Shown in pieces: positions 13,301 through 26,600 of a stretch of 64,000 nucleotides of DNA. Positions within the stretch are counted from its first letter, which is position 1. Every line of letters starts with the position of its first letter. Both the position numbers and the translations under genes were made by a program. Origin of the DNA: Lasioglossum baleicum (taxonomy: Eukaryota > Arthropoda > Insecta > Hymenoptera > Halictidae); the NCBI RefSeq assembly GCF_051020765.1, contig NC_134933.1:6979461-7043460 (forward strand), read 5' to 3'. Below the pieces are notes generated by a model, which was not told where the DNA came from, did no database searches, and worked only from the letters and a program-made list of their open reading frames with translations.

Positions 13301-13943
13301 GTTCCGTTAGGCTGGACTGAAAATCATTTTTTGATCGTAAAATAATTTTATTCTCATCTTGGAACGGGAGAAAACTTTAACGCACAAGCGTGATCGAATT
13401 TCAATTGTAATATTTGCAAGATTTGCTACAGTTCCGAAGGAATAAAACGTTTAAAAATCTTTTCGTAGCAAGTGCCAAGAACCTATTTCCCCATAAAATG
13501 AAGCGAGAATCACGTTTCATTTCGTATTAAGAACGATTTCATTGATCCGGAGGTATCTCGTCTCTCATAGTACATATTTTGATGGAAAGGAAATCGTATT
13601 ATGCTTTGAAGGATAGGAACGAACATTTTCTACGTACAGTTATAGTACGTACTCTGGAAAGTAGTCTTGAAAACCATACAAATTTTTGAAAGTGATTGTT
13701 AGTGTTGCAAATAGAATCTGCTTTTCAATCTGAGAAGGTATTATTGATGTAATAACTAAAACTACGTTTTTCACGCGAAGGAAAAATAAATAAAAATTGA
13801 ATTAAACCCTATCTATATTTTTTGAAAATTCCTTCGAGCCATCCACGGTGTAACTACAACATATCCACGAATAAAATGGTCAAATTAATCTAGAATCTCG
13901 ACTATCCAGAGGAATTAAAATTTCCTCAATCCTGTGAAGATTG

Positions 13944-14063
13944 CAGAGTTGGGCAAACATTTTATTCAAATAACAATTTCGAATAAAGTGAATTTTTTCC
14001 AAGTGGTTTTTAAACCCACTTTATTCGAAATTTTTATTTAAATACAATTTTTGCCCAACTCTG
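13944..14063. mobile_element. 120-bp hAT-type MITE with 8-bp target duplication
   Basis: Termini are CAGAGTTGGGCAAA and TTTGCCCAACTCTG-like (TTTTGCCCAACTCTG). Inverted arms run about 47 bp (13944-13990 and 14017-14063). The element is flanked by the identical octamer GAAGATTG at 13936-13943 and 14064-14071. An 8-bp duplication and CAG-type ends fit the hAT superfamily. No coding capacity. Confidence 0.88.
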
Positions 14064-14071
14064 GAAGATTG

Positions 14072-16343
14072 TGGCTCACGTGACAGACACATAGCAAACC
14101 TTTTTGCAAATATTTGCAGACAAGCATATCGCATAGTTTGCAGACAAACAGCATCTGATACATGATGTAATAAATCGTTTTATGTTATATAGGAAACGCC
14201 AGCACAACACAGTGGCGGCTGCATAGCGAATGGAAAAAAGAAAAGTTGCACTTTTGCTGTGCATCTGGAATCTAAAATGATTGATATAACAAAGTACTTT
14301 GGTAAAGGTTACGAAACTCGTCTGTATCTTGAGCATAAAGACATTGTTTTGCAGGTCAATGAACCGAGAAGTTGAACCACTGTTACGGCAAATGCAATTG
14401 TTCGCTTCTTACTATTCTGTTAATTATTTGAAACGGTATTGTACGAAACAGTATTGCATTCATGAATTCGACAAACAATATGAGAGAAAAATTTCGTTCA
14501 TTGGATTTTATCTGACGATAAAAATGAAAGGAAACTACTATTAATTTCTACTTGGTTGAACTCCATAAATGTTCGCGCGAAGATTTTTGGGGGAATGATT
14601 ATGGGTCGCAGTTACGGAAATGAAATAAACGCTCTTCCGAAATTCGCGTAGATTTCATTTTGCAGAAATGGATACAGCGGCGAAAATTTTAAACGATTAT
14701 GCGTCCGAGACACGCCGCGAGCCAATAAGGAATTTTTCAGTGACTTCCGCCGGGCAAAAAGTTCGCGGAGACTTTTCGGTCGAGCCAGTGAATTGCGAAA
14801 ATTACAAAATCGATCGTGGAACGGAATATAAAACGTTCCGCCGGTGCGGGTCGCGTTTTGGAAATAGGTTGTGCTTAGTGCGCGCCGCCGTGCCGTTTCT
14901 GAAACGAGACCGTTTCGACGGACGGTGTCCGGGCTTTTATTATGGCGAGCTCGTATCTTACGTGGATTATGACAGGTACGTGGAATGCAGCTCGCATTGC
15001 GAACGTGCGGAAATGTGCTAAGAATGCCGGTGAGCTACGATTATTTAGCTATTTACAAGGGTGCCCGCACACCCCTTGCTCTTTTTACTCCCTCTCATTT
15101 CGTTGCTCGTTTCTTTCGTGAGAGTATGCACCGGGGACCAACGAGCGAAATACAAAATTGATCATTAACGCTAGATCCACGGGGCACTGTCCAATTTACG
15201 TTCCCTTATCGAAGTAACGAGAGTCCACTTCTTCAAAATGTTAACACTCTTTGTTATATTACGGTGCACTTTTTCATGTATTTAGTATTATTCTATTCGT
15301 AATCGATGTAGATTCGTTTCAAACAAAAATGTTCAGTGATCCAGTAATTTCCCAATAATCCTCGAAGTTCACTTTGTTCTCCGTAAGTTTAAATACCTAT
15401 AAAGAGTACGAAAGCGAAGAAGCGCTTAAAGCAAGGATAGGCGAGGTCCTTTCCAATGGGAGCTTTATTGGAACTAAATTGCTACAGGTTTTGTTCCGCA
15501 ATTACACGGTCATTCACCTCGCACGCGTTTCCCAGTCAAAAATTCTCGAGAGATTACGCAGGACACCTATTATGTGATTTGTGGTTTGTTTGCTTTTGTG
15601 TGTCGAGACAAAGGGACTTAATACCTTGAGCTTTGTGTCTCATTCCCGCGGGCATGAGCGATTATCCGTAAGCTTTTCAGAAAAAAGATACTGCTCTGCT
15701 CCTGTGAACGATGAGTAGATTGTGGGAGTTATTTTTCTAACGTGCTGGATGTTCTAATGTATATTTCTTTCGGTGCAATCAGGGGCAGGAATTCAAAGTG
15801 AACCGACATGCAAATAAACGCATTCGGTTTCCGACGTTTATTCCGGCCACGTAAAAAGGGTTGTTTCGCGGGCGCAGAAGAAAGGAAGCGCACGTGAACC
15901 TGTTGATACCGTACATTTTTCTTCCCGACTTTTCATTTTGAAGACTCACACTTCTGCGCGGAGCGGAGGCACAATGCGCGGATGCGTTTCTGTAAGTAAG
16001 AATGAATTGCTATGACGTAAAAGCGCATCGGGCTGCACCGTGCCGCGCGCCGTGGCAATGAGAGGAAAAAATTACCGGCGGATAAAAGTGGAACGGTTTT
16101 GCCTTGTAATGTGAAAGGAGAAAGAATTGTGCTTTGTCATGTCAGCGATTAATAAGCGAGGTTGGAAGTTTCTTTCCAACCGATGCGACCTTGCTATTAA
16201 TATTTTCAATTCCGCAGCGGAGCATCATGAATATTGTGTCGCGTGTCATTAAACTGTCGCGCGTGGCGCGACCGAAGATGAAATGACTCTGAACACCTTG
16301 GGTGTGGTCCGACGCGTGTATGCTGCTCACCATTATTTATTTA
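14072..16343. other. Intronic stretch without recognised feature
   Basis: A CpG-rich patch at 14660-15020 carries a 117-residue plus-strand frame, and another patch lies at 15840-16060. Neither frame resembles a known family. Confidence 0.6.
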
Positions 16344-16725
16344 AACCCCTATTAAGGTGTAAAATTTCAAACTTTGATAATTATTCCTTTGAGTGTTTGT
16401 TATGGTGGACCTATGCACCAAATTTCAAGCTTGTAAGTGTTTTGGGTACTTCCCATTGACCTATTTTTAGTTTTGATGATCTGTCAGGCAGTCTGTCAGT
16501 GACAAATTTAGCGATTTTTGAGGTCCTATATCTCGGAACCTACTAATGTTGGAAGATTAATGTTTTGTCAATATTGAGACATGATAGCATTTAACAAGTG
16601 TACGAAATTACATCTCTCCATCTGCCTCCAGTGCCGAGCTATAAGCCTCTAAAAAACGGCTAAGTTGTTTCGTGTAAGAGGAGGTAGTGCGAGAACTTGA
16701 CTGGTTCACTACCGTGCACCTAGAT
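16344..16725 (+). repeat. Dispersed repeat family A, copy 1
   Basis: It runs from about AAACCCCTATTAAGGTGT to ACTACCGTGCACCTAGAT. It matches 48160-48530 over its whole length, including ATCTCGGAACCTACTAATGT and TGCCTCCAGTGCCGAG. No TIR was found. It differs from the second copy by a local inversion (see findings). Confidence 0.88.
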
Positions 16726-19700
16726 TCATTTGTGATCAATATTTAAGCATTACCATAAATGTAGTCATACAAAACATATAAATTTTCTTTTCTCTTCTAC
16801 GACATTTTTGGGTATGAAGACAGACAAAGAAAACGGAACGTACAGTTGACTCACGTATAAATAAAAAATTGTTTAAAAAATATGTGACTTCTGTGACAGT
16901 GACTGTACAGTTTTTAAATAAATTATTTGTACGTTTACTATGCATTTATGTTTTAAAATTATTTTTTTCTTGACTTCACGAAAATATTTTAGTTTTGTAC
17001 AGATAAATGCGATGAGTTTTGTGTTGAAAAATTAAAATATTTTTATATTATTTGTTGTTTTCGCGTCAGAGCCTCCGCCGATTTTGTTAATATTACCAGC
17101 TAATGGATCCAAGTAACACGTCAAAAATGAATCATAATGTTAATCCAGTGCAGAGGGGATTGTATTCATGCTCTGACCCGGAAAATGGGCCGTCAACCAA
17201 ATAATAATGCGATCTAAGGCGAGTTCAGCTGTTCTGCGAACGTTAACTGGTACGTGTCACACTTCGATGGGTCGTGATAGCGTGGCTGAAATGGTTCTAG
17301 CTCTTGTTGAACGAAAATTATGTTCTTTCAACAAACCGTGAAGAACTCGGAGGCAGTACACAGTATTTCCTACGAACTGTTTCCCGAAAGACTATCAAAC
17401 CTGGAATATCACACTTATTTTTTGAGACACGTACTTCACACTCGGGTCTCGGAAACCCAAAGTTCTTTTTTAGAAAAAAAGCAGAAAATGTGAATATTTA
17501 ATGGTTTTACAGACTAACTAATCTTAATAGAATGCGTGGAAGACAAATTGTTTGTTTTTGTTATTTTACAAAGAGTTATAATTCACGAAAGTGAAAAATG
17601 ACAAGCCACTCACGCGGATGTCACAGTAGAATTAATGACGGCGATGACGACGAATAATGTTTCTGAGACCCAACAGGATTTCTGAGATCCATAATGTGAA
17701 TAACTAAATTCAAAATATTAATGGAACCGGAACAATTCGTTTCCCGGTTTAATACTGTTGCAGTTGGCTGTGACGCGTCAGTCAGCCATGGTGAAAAAGA
17801 CAAATCCGAGTGACACGAGCAATAGCGAGCAGGAAGCGATACGTTGGAAAAAGGTGGGACAGAATTTGTTCGAGTCCGACCCCGAAGGAAGTGTACAAAT
17901 AACCACGGCAAATAATATTGATACAAAGGATACGGCGCGCGGCGCGAGGTAAAACGTCCGACCTCAAAATCGAACTTCCATGAACAAATTTTCATTACTT
18001 CCACAAGATTCGCGTTTGCCTGGCAGATCGCCAGGAAAATAATACAGCCACATTTCATTTCGAGGCGATCGACCTCTCTATTTTATTGTCACGGATATCG
18101 CAATAAACATCGGGCCCTCCTGGATAAGGCGTAAACTTTCGGTGCATTCGCGTATAGTAAATAAGGAAACGGGAGATATCGAATGGAAGATCATTTTTGG
18201 ATGATCCGGTGGAAAATAAATGGACCTTCTCTCGGTTCTTGATTGACGTCCTTCCACTGGTTTCTCTTTCAAGAGGGTTTTCTCATTCAGAGAGCTGTCA
18301 ATTTTAGATAATTTATCAAATCAAAGTATATTTGTTTGGCTGTATTATCTTTATTATTATCTAACTAAATGATATCGTATGATAAACGTTGCCAAATTTC
18401 GATTTTTAATCAATTTTCATTAATTTTTGTCAAGATCGTACAATACATCTTGTGTTATAACTTTTACTTTTAATTAAGTACTTGTTTTTCTAGATTCACT
18501 TGGGGCTAGTCTTTGAAAATAATTCTGGAGATGCTTCTGAAGTACCTGATGTTCATTTTAAAAATCCAACAGCACGTACTGAATATTTGATATTACAAAT
18601 AGTTCACCTATTTTTTCAGAAAGAGTTATGTTCTTCGAAAGGAGGGATTGGAGATATATTAATGGTCATAATAACTGTCCGACCCACTCCAATTACTGTA
18701 GATTTATAACATAACGTATTACACGAGGGGGTGGACAGCTGTTATGGCTATATTGACGTATTTCCAGATTCATCTCTCGAAGAGCAGATCAGAACTGAAA
18801 AGAACATTTTAAAATAGTAAGTAATAAATAACAGTGATGACTGTGTGTGTACGCAGACAACCTGAAGATCAATGAATACCGCTTGTTGATAAATATGTAC
18901 TCTTTCAAATATGAAACGATGACAGAAATGTTGTCAGGATTTTCCGCGGAGATCTGCTATGATGTCGTCATTGTGAATAAATCCATCGAGTTCGAAGGCC
19001 GATTACATGAAATAACAATTTTCAAGATATACTTGAGTCTTCAAAGAAAAATTTTGTACAAGCACATCGATGAATACGTCGGTAACAGGAGAACAATTCT
19101 TGTAAAATCTTTTCTGCACTTCATTTAGTATACCAATTGCTTAGAAAGAATCAGATCGTTTGGTACAATCATGAAAAAGTTCTTCTGTTTTGACTGACTG
19201 TGGGATATTGACTATAGGATTATTAAACGAATTTCAACCGTACTGATTGCGTAATTAAATTGCGCAATATTTGTAGGTTGCTAATAAAAATAGTATTTTT
19301 TCAGTATGTGGGAACTTATGTTTGGCAAATGGTCGAGATCCCCGGAGTGTATTATTCCAAATTTAATATCCACGTGGGAAAAGAAATTCGCCAGAGGTAT
19401 CGATCGGAGGTTTCATTAAAGAGGATCAATGATATATGTAGATTATTCCGTTTGTACGGTGACTGTCAAAAGGGATATCTTATCTACGATACGCTGTGAT
19501 AGTGGAAATATCGGAAAGTCGGTAGCGAAGCGTAACATCATCGGCATCTTGAACGCGAGCCAGCGAGTACATTATGCTCGGCTCGGCCGAATGATTTATA
19601 TCGATCGGTTATTCGCTCGGTAAGAAGCAAAATTTATACGAATAATTAAAAGAGCTTGCCAAGAGCTCGTCGGGGTCCTCGGATCGAACGCCGTTGTTTA

Positions 19701-22700
19701 AATAAATTCTCGCGATTTCGCTTTTTTCCCCCCCACACTTCTCCCCGATCGCGCCGGCGAGCATCGCCGTTTTATTTACAGCGTGGGCTGCGACGCGCGA
19801 AAACAATCAGCAAAATGGACAAAACTGAAAGCAATTTTGTCCATTATCGTAGACATACATACATATTAGTTGTCGTGTTCGACGCGCGGCATTGCAATTC
19901 ATTCTCACGACGGCATTATTTAATTTGCGAGATACGCCGTTTGACACCGAGTTTTTGGGAAATTGAGTTTCTTCTGTTTCATGCGGCAATAACGACGTCG
20001 GCCTTTTCGAGATAATTTCATTTGTCCGATGGGAAACGATATAGGCTATCGGCTTACTTTCTCTATACGTTTTCATAGAGAGCTGTGTTCACTATTTCGC
20101 GAAAAACTATCGCGACACGCGATGCGTTTCACGGACGGCAGGAAAATGATGGGATTGTGTTCCTTTGTACTCTTTAATGTGCAATTGTTGGGTCAACCGA
20201 AAAGGCCTAATTTCAAAATCCATGTTTCATCGTATGAAACAATGTTAGCTACGATGTTCTTTTCTTTGTTCTATGATCAATCGTTATCTTGTTTGCAGCA
20301 TTTTAACGTTGTCTGTATCCTTGTCAGTATCCATTTCTGGTAATATTGTTAGCAGACTGCGGATTATTTATGCAAAATGAAAATTGTTTGGATCAACTGC
20401 AAGAAACAGAGGACATATATTGACATTTTCTTTTTCTTGAAGGATCCTAATACGTTGAAAATAATGTATCGACGTCTTAATCGATACTGGTATCTATTCA
20501 GGGGAGTGCTTGTCGACATTATTGACAAAATGAATTGTTATAAATATTAAATAGCCTGAAATAATAAATTTATCAATAATTACTACCACGGCGATCGAAA
20601 TCAACCGAAGTTAGTTAGGGTGGGAATCGCTGCGCACGTGCGCACCTGAGCTCGGCGAGCGCGCACAGTCAGTCCAGCCGGGGACTGCGGCAGGAGCGGA
20701 CGCAGTACGGGACCAAGAAGACCATAATGCATTAAGAATAAATGTATTGAAAAGTTTTCATTGAATAATTTGTAAATAAACATCTCTGAACATATCAAAC
20801 CTATTCCCTCGAATGACATCTTGATAATGCTACGCTACCTCCTCTCAGAGCAAAATATATTACTCAAGTTGGTTTGTTTGATTTCAGGATCGCGATGTGC
20901 CCCTATGACAAAGTACCATCCTTCATGTTCAATTTTTAAATTCTAAAGTTTCAAGATGTTACCATGGCATAATATACGTGACTTTTAAAGAGATGACATC
21001 GACGGAAGTCTCTGCAATGGTGCACCGTAACTTAGAAGTTGACAAATAATTACAGTTATTAATGATCTTGCGCATAAAGGCTCAGTGACGTGAAATAAAT
21101 GAATTTGTTAAGGCATTCTTAAATATCTGATACCGTAGAATAAGGTAGCGATCTAAACGAATGACAATCAGATGAAGTCATGCGAATAGCGGTAGTAAGC
21201 GCGGTAGAGGAGAACTTTCCAGCTTGAGGGTAAGATGACATCCTTTGTTGTCTCTGCGGTATGTAGACGTAGACACGCGTTGTCGTGAAGCAAAATTGTT
21301 CTGTTAATGTTAATTCCAGCAGTAAATTGCTTTCTGCCCCACTTCATCGTTCGAGTTCGTTATATTCAGATTATTAAATATTAGTTAATATACATTTTAT
21401 TAGACTGTTATAGTGGTTCTTCTATATCGCCATGTTTGAATTTTGAATCTCTGCTTGCAAATTTTGTGGATATGCAATTTTATAGATTATTTTCTGATGA
21501 TCAGTATAAGGTAAATGTCGTCTTGTGCCACCATCCTCGTGGTATAAACGAATCAAAACTACTATCTATCTTTTCCAATATTTGAAAAATGTACTAACGT
21601 CACAAATGTGAAACAATCTGCAGTCCAGTTCAAATTCTTTTCGTGTATAATCTCCTTTCGCAACCAATTTTTGCCATTTTTCAGAAACTTCAGAAAATGA
21701 CTGATGTTTTCCATCAGACCGAATGCAAGAAGCGGCAGCGACACTTTAATACCGACAGACGAAACGCGATAATTACATGCGATTAATTTGACTCGATTAT
21801 ATCGAAACTAATGGACACCACACGCTTAACGTTGATTGGATAATTGTTTTTTCGTTGCTGTTCCTCGAACTGCTAATTGGACTTTAATTCGACGACGACA
21901 CGTAAAATCGGTTTATTACACACGATAGAAAAGCTTAAATTATGTATATTTACGATCCGGGCGGTAGATCGTTGAAAAATTGTTTCTCGTGGAAAAAAAA
22001 AATATTTCTCGTGGATTCCCGTGACACGGAGATTGATATTTGCTTAATTACTGCCTGGTTACGGAATACTTTAATTACTGGAATGGACCCCGATCTAGTT
22101 TAAACGCACACACTCGAGGCGCTGACATTGGCCGGCATACTATCTTCAACAACTAGCGCTGCCACCAATCTACTAATGGCGCAATGATACGCAGTTATGT
22201 TTTCTTTCAGCAAAACCAAAACGTATACACGATACACGGCGACCGGTACGCTGCAATGCAACTGCGCCGGATGCACCGGCTAAATCCTGGTTGCGAGACA
22301 GTCTACTATAGTTCGCGAATTGATGCATCCGTACGATGATGATTTAATAGATCCCGAGATGCGGGGACCATTCGTCTCAACTGTTCGGCTGAATAGCGCA
22401 CCGGACCATTTAGGTACGTGTAGACAAATCGATTTTTCTGAAATGCGTTTTCTCCAACTAACACCGCAGCGATGTGTCTTCCCACAAACATTTCATAGAA
22501 CAGTTCGTGAACACAATCTAACAACGACTATCGTTCATGAGACTGAATTTTTGAAACTGTTTCAAGTGAATAATGAAGAGACGTTAGAAAATTAGTGAAT
22601 TTTAGTTAGCCACTCGTGGGATTATTAACGAACAATTTTTTATAAATATCTTGTGCTAAATCCAAACAATTTGGTTTGTTGGAATAAGTGTTTTCAGTAA

Positions 22701-22732
22701 ATGTGTTTACAAGAATATAATAATAACAGAAT
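16726..22732. other. Intronic stretch with little structure
   Basis: Only one dispersed motif copy (20354) was recognised. CpG-rich patches occur at about 17800-17960, 19540-20110 and 20630-20700. No coding signature on either strand. Confidence 0.6.
20354..20385 (+). repeat. Dispersed AGACTGCGGAT motif, copy
   Basis: AGACTGCGGATTATTTATGC followed by AAAATGAAAATT, very close to the version in the 203-bp satellite. Confidence 0.65.
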
Positions 22733-22755
22733 CTCTCTCTCTCTCTCTCTCTCTC
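22733..22755. repeat. (TC)n microsatellite
   Basis: An uninterrupted TCTC tract of about 23 bases. Confidence 0.9.
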
Positions 22756-23290
22756 GAATTTATCCAGTCCGACAGGATTCTTAAGTGTACAAAAAATTTC
22801 TGTAACTTTACGACATATAAAAGAATTTTATTTTGACTCGGTATTTTATTGTTTGATGATCTAGCTACGAGACGAACTACTTTCTGGGCAGAACACTATG
22901 AAATTAACTTCACAACAAGCTCTTAAATACCGCAATGCGCAGTATTTCAGGGAACGGAAATGCTTCGCGACTACGGTTGGATGACCGTACAAACGGATGC
23001 TGTACGGCTCGAATGAACTCGACAAACGTACTTGATGCCCATGACCGTTTCAATAATGTTAATTTGTAATTTCTGGCCATGTTACAAACCGAACTACAAA
23101 TCCATGGACGCAGCATCCGTAATTTATACTGGCCATAATATAAAGGCGGTCGGATCATAAGTGCGGAAGGATCCGAACATCACTATTGTTTGGATGTCTG
23201 TGTCAATCCTAGCTTTTGACGACAAGTTTCCGGAAATCAACGTGAATAGACTGCGTACGTTTCTGCAAAATAATATTTTCTAGCTGTAAT

Positions 23291-23655
23291 CAGTGTTGGC
23301 AAATTTTATTTTAAATAATAAATAAACGTGAGATTTTAATTACAAATAATAACTAAACTTTCTCTTTAAATAATTCCGAAAGTGATCTATTTATTATTTC
23401 TTATTTGCAAATAAAAGATTATTTATTATTTGGATTGAGGTGGAAATCGAATAAATAGTTTTGGGTCTTCTCTTATTTGTCAATACAAATAATAATGGAA
23501 ATTGTATTTGTAAATAACAATTAACTTTACTATTTTAAATAATTCATTTAGACTTGCTCAAATAATAAATAATTGTTGTTGCTTTTTATTCGAATATCCA
23601 AATAACAAATAACTTGTTATTTAAATTTTTATTAAAATGATCACAACTGATCACA
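23291..23655. repeat. AT-rich repeat with degenerate CAGTGTTGGCAAA start
   Basis: The segment begins CAGTGTTGGCAAATTTTATT and is made of repeated AATAATAAATAA / TTATTATTTG words. Its right end, TTATTAAAATGATCACAACTG, is a weak inverted match to the left end. It resembles an old hAT-type element, but no target duplication is seen. Confidence 0.4.
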
Positions 23656-26600
23656 GACCATATTCTCGAAAAATTATCGATATTTAAATTGTGATCATTT
23701 CGTGAAGACAAATACATAGTACAACCATAAGCCTGGAATCATTTGGAAGCTTGAAGCCTCTACTTTCTCGGGACAATTGTTCTTTTTCTCTAAGATTACC
23801 GAAGGCCTATTATTCTCAAGCTTTAAAATGAATCCAAGTTTATCGTCGTACGATCATTTTTACAAAATTGATCATAGTTAAATGTAGGCAATTTTCGAGA
23901 ATGCCTAGCCGATCTACAAATTTCCCAGGCTAGAATTAAACCGTTGCAGTTCAAATTATCTAATAATTGTGTGATGCAATCTAGTAACGATATATTAGAA
24001 TAAATTTTTCATTTTGATATTCGAGGCAACATGACTCAATTTTGAGGAAATTTGTTACAACATCAGGTTTTAATAACCAAACATGACAATTGCCTTTTAC
24101 GGCTGTATGTGTTGGTTTGATGAAAAAGCAATGTCAATATTTAACCGTGTTGAAATAAATATTAAATAAAATTGCTGGGGATTCTGATATATCTGAAATT
24201 ACTCTTCCATCAATCCGGTATATTGTGCGTGTGATCGCATGACTTTGTAAAAAATCTGACAAGCCGAGGCGACCGTAAATGAAAAGATAAATCATTCCAC
24301 AGAATCATTAATGAACTGTCACTTCTTGGCGCGTTTGTTTCGGCCATATTTCGTGGTTCAGAATCCTCGACCCGTCTGATTAACGATATCGAAGTCGTCG
24401 ATCTAACGACCTGCAGGAAATTCCACTGTCGCTCGGCCCAATACCCATTTCGGACACAGTAACAGCAATTGCTATACCGGATTGCTATCTAGTTCTTGAC
24501 CACTTCCATCACTGTTATAATCATCATCTTGATCCTGCAGTATAAATATGTATGCCTGTTAGAGCAATACTTTCCTGAGCCAATAACGAACACGGTTCTT
24601 CGATCGGTTCGGAACGATATTAAACCTGTCGCAATGCAATGGAACAATTATGAAGTGCACGCGCGCGCGAGTCCGGTTGCACCGATAAAATATATTAACT
24701 GCGAATCCTTAAGCAAATTTACATTGTTATAATAGACATCGTGAAATTGAAGTAATATCGGATTTTATTTCCTATATCAATTGATCCTGCAGATTACAGT
24801 TATTACTTTATGTAACGAAGATTGGAATTTTATTAAAGTCTCTTGCTCTCGTGTTCTTTTTTCGGAGAGCTTTATTAAATGCACGGCGCCTAGCACGTTC
24901 GTTCAAATATTATACAAATTAAGATTTATTTGAAAAATTGTCAAGCTTTGTATGCGCCTTTCTGCTGATCGTTGTGCGAATTTTCTTTCGTGGTCAACGT
25001 AAAATTTGATATTTTGGGAAATTTGAATATCGTTAGTATATCGATGTACATATTTTCATAATTTTACAATAATATAATAAATGCACACTTTATATGCTCA
25101 AACACATCGAAGGGCAGCTTTGTTAAACATTTTTCGATTAATCTTTTATTGCAGATTTTTATGTAAAATGAAGTTAATGTAAAAATATATTTGAATTGAC
25201 AAAATATTGTCAAATTCTTTTTAAGGTTTTATTGTTTTGCATTTCGCTTAGCTATTATTGTGTCATGGACACATGAGATCCGCAGTGTACCGATGAATTT
25301 CAGTTTTCCCACCGTTCAGCAAACGTCTGCCGATCGTTTAATGAATACAGATTCGGCTGATTAATCCTCGTCTATATGTGTTCACCATAGAAGGGTAAAA
25401 TACGCGCAGTAGGTGTTAGAAACGTGGGTGACAACGCGTGTAATGAGCAAAGTGTGAACTCTCTTCCAACCCGAATCTGTTCTGCAAGCATGATTCTCGG
25501 CGCACTGCCAACATCCTAATTATTCTTACTCCGTTAAGCTCGTTTAACGCATCGATTTCACAATTTCTGTTATTCTATGATCCAGATGATTTGTGCACGG
25601 TCACCGGTATTTACTTGCCCGCGCGCATTTCCAGAAAACCATACATCGCTAGTTGTTTATTCCTCCCGTTCGCATAAATTATTTAACTATGAAGGTAACG
25701 GGCAATCAACCCGTTTTTCATTTCGCGTAAACGTTACAGCGATTGCACACTTGCTGAGATTTGGCGTGGTTTTTATCGCGATGCACGCTTGTATTTACAC
25801 GTGCACTGGGTTTTATGGGGATTTTTATGGGAATTCTAGTTCGAGTCGATTTTAGAATGCGTTCCGCTGGAATTTTTGAACGTTTCAGGGCTCGAAGTAA
25901 TAGTGGACGACGGCAATTCGTGATACGCTATCGATTGATATTACAATACAGTTGCAATGGATTGTTTATAATCTCGAAAATTTTGTTTCATTACATTACA
26001 TGCAAAAAGAAGGCGCAATAATTTCAATGGGACTATTATTTGCACGTACATACATCGAAACATATTTAATTGGAACGAGACAAATTAAATGCGATGAAGA
26101 TGAAATAAAAATACGCGGAACACGACGTAAAAACATATTTTATTACGGCAGACGCGGTGTATGCGATTGGTGATCATCAGCATGGAACTACAGAGTCATA
26201 ATAATAAATTGAACATTCCCCTCGTCCCCCCGCCCTCCCGTCGCGTGAATCAGAATTTGGCGTACATACTTGCACAAACATTCAATGTTACGGTGAAACT
26301 ACATTGAATTTAATACGTATACCGACATCGTATTTTCTAAAACAATTTTTCCGATAACGAATCTCTATGGGAAAGAACATTTTGAATTTTTGGTAACACA
26401 CTGGATCGCCACTTTTTTGGTTATACAATAAATTATGGACCTTCCTGTACAACACGTGTGCAAAAAGACAGTAAATAGAGTGATACAAATTGGTTCCCCA
26501 ATCAAAATAAAATTGGGTTGTGACCAATTCACAAAAATCGAATATCGCTGATTTAAAGCTTACGTTGTAGAAATCAGGGACGAAAAATAACAGTTATTCT

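Noticed and set aside
14668..15021. 117-residue plus-strand frame in a CpG-rich patch
   Set aside because: It has several cysteines but no recognisable spacing or family; no splice context.
17621..18058. 145-residue minus-strand frame with a hydrophobic, signal-peptide-like start
   Set aside because: The remainder shows no domain pattern and the hydrophobic start is short; not supportable as a gene or as the missing DIP first exon, since it lies downstream of the first Ig exon.
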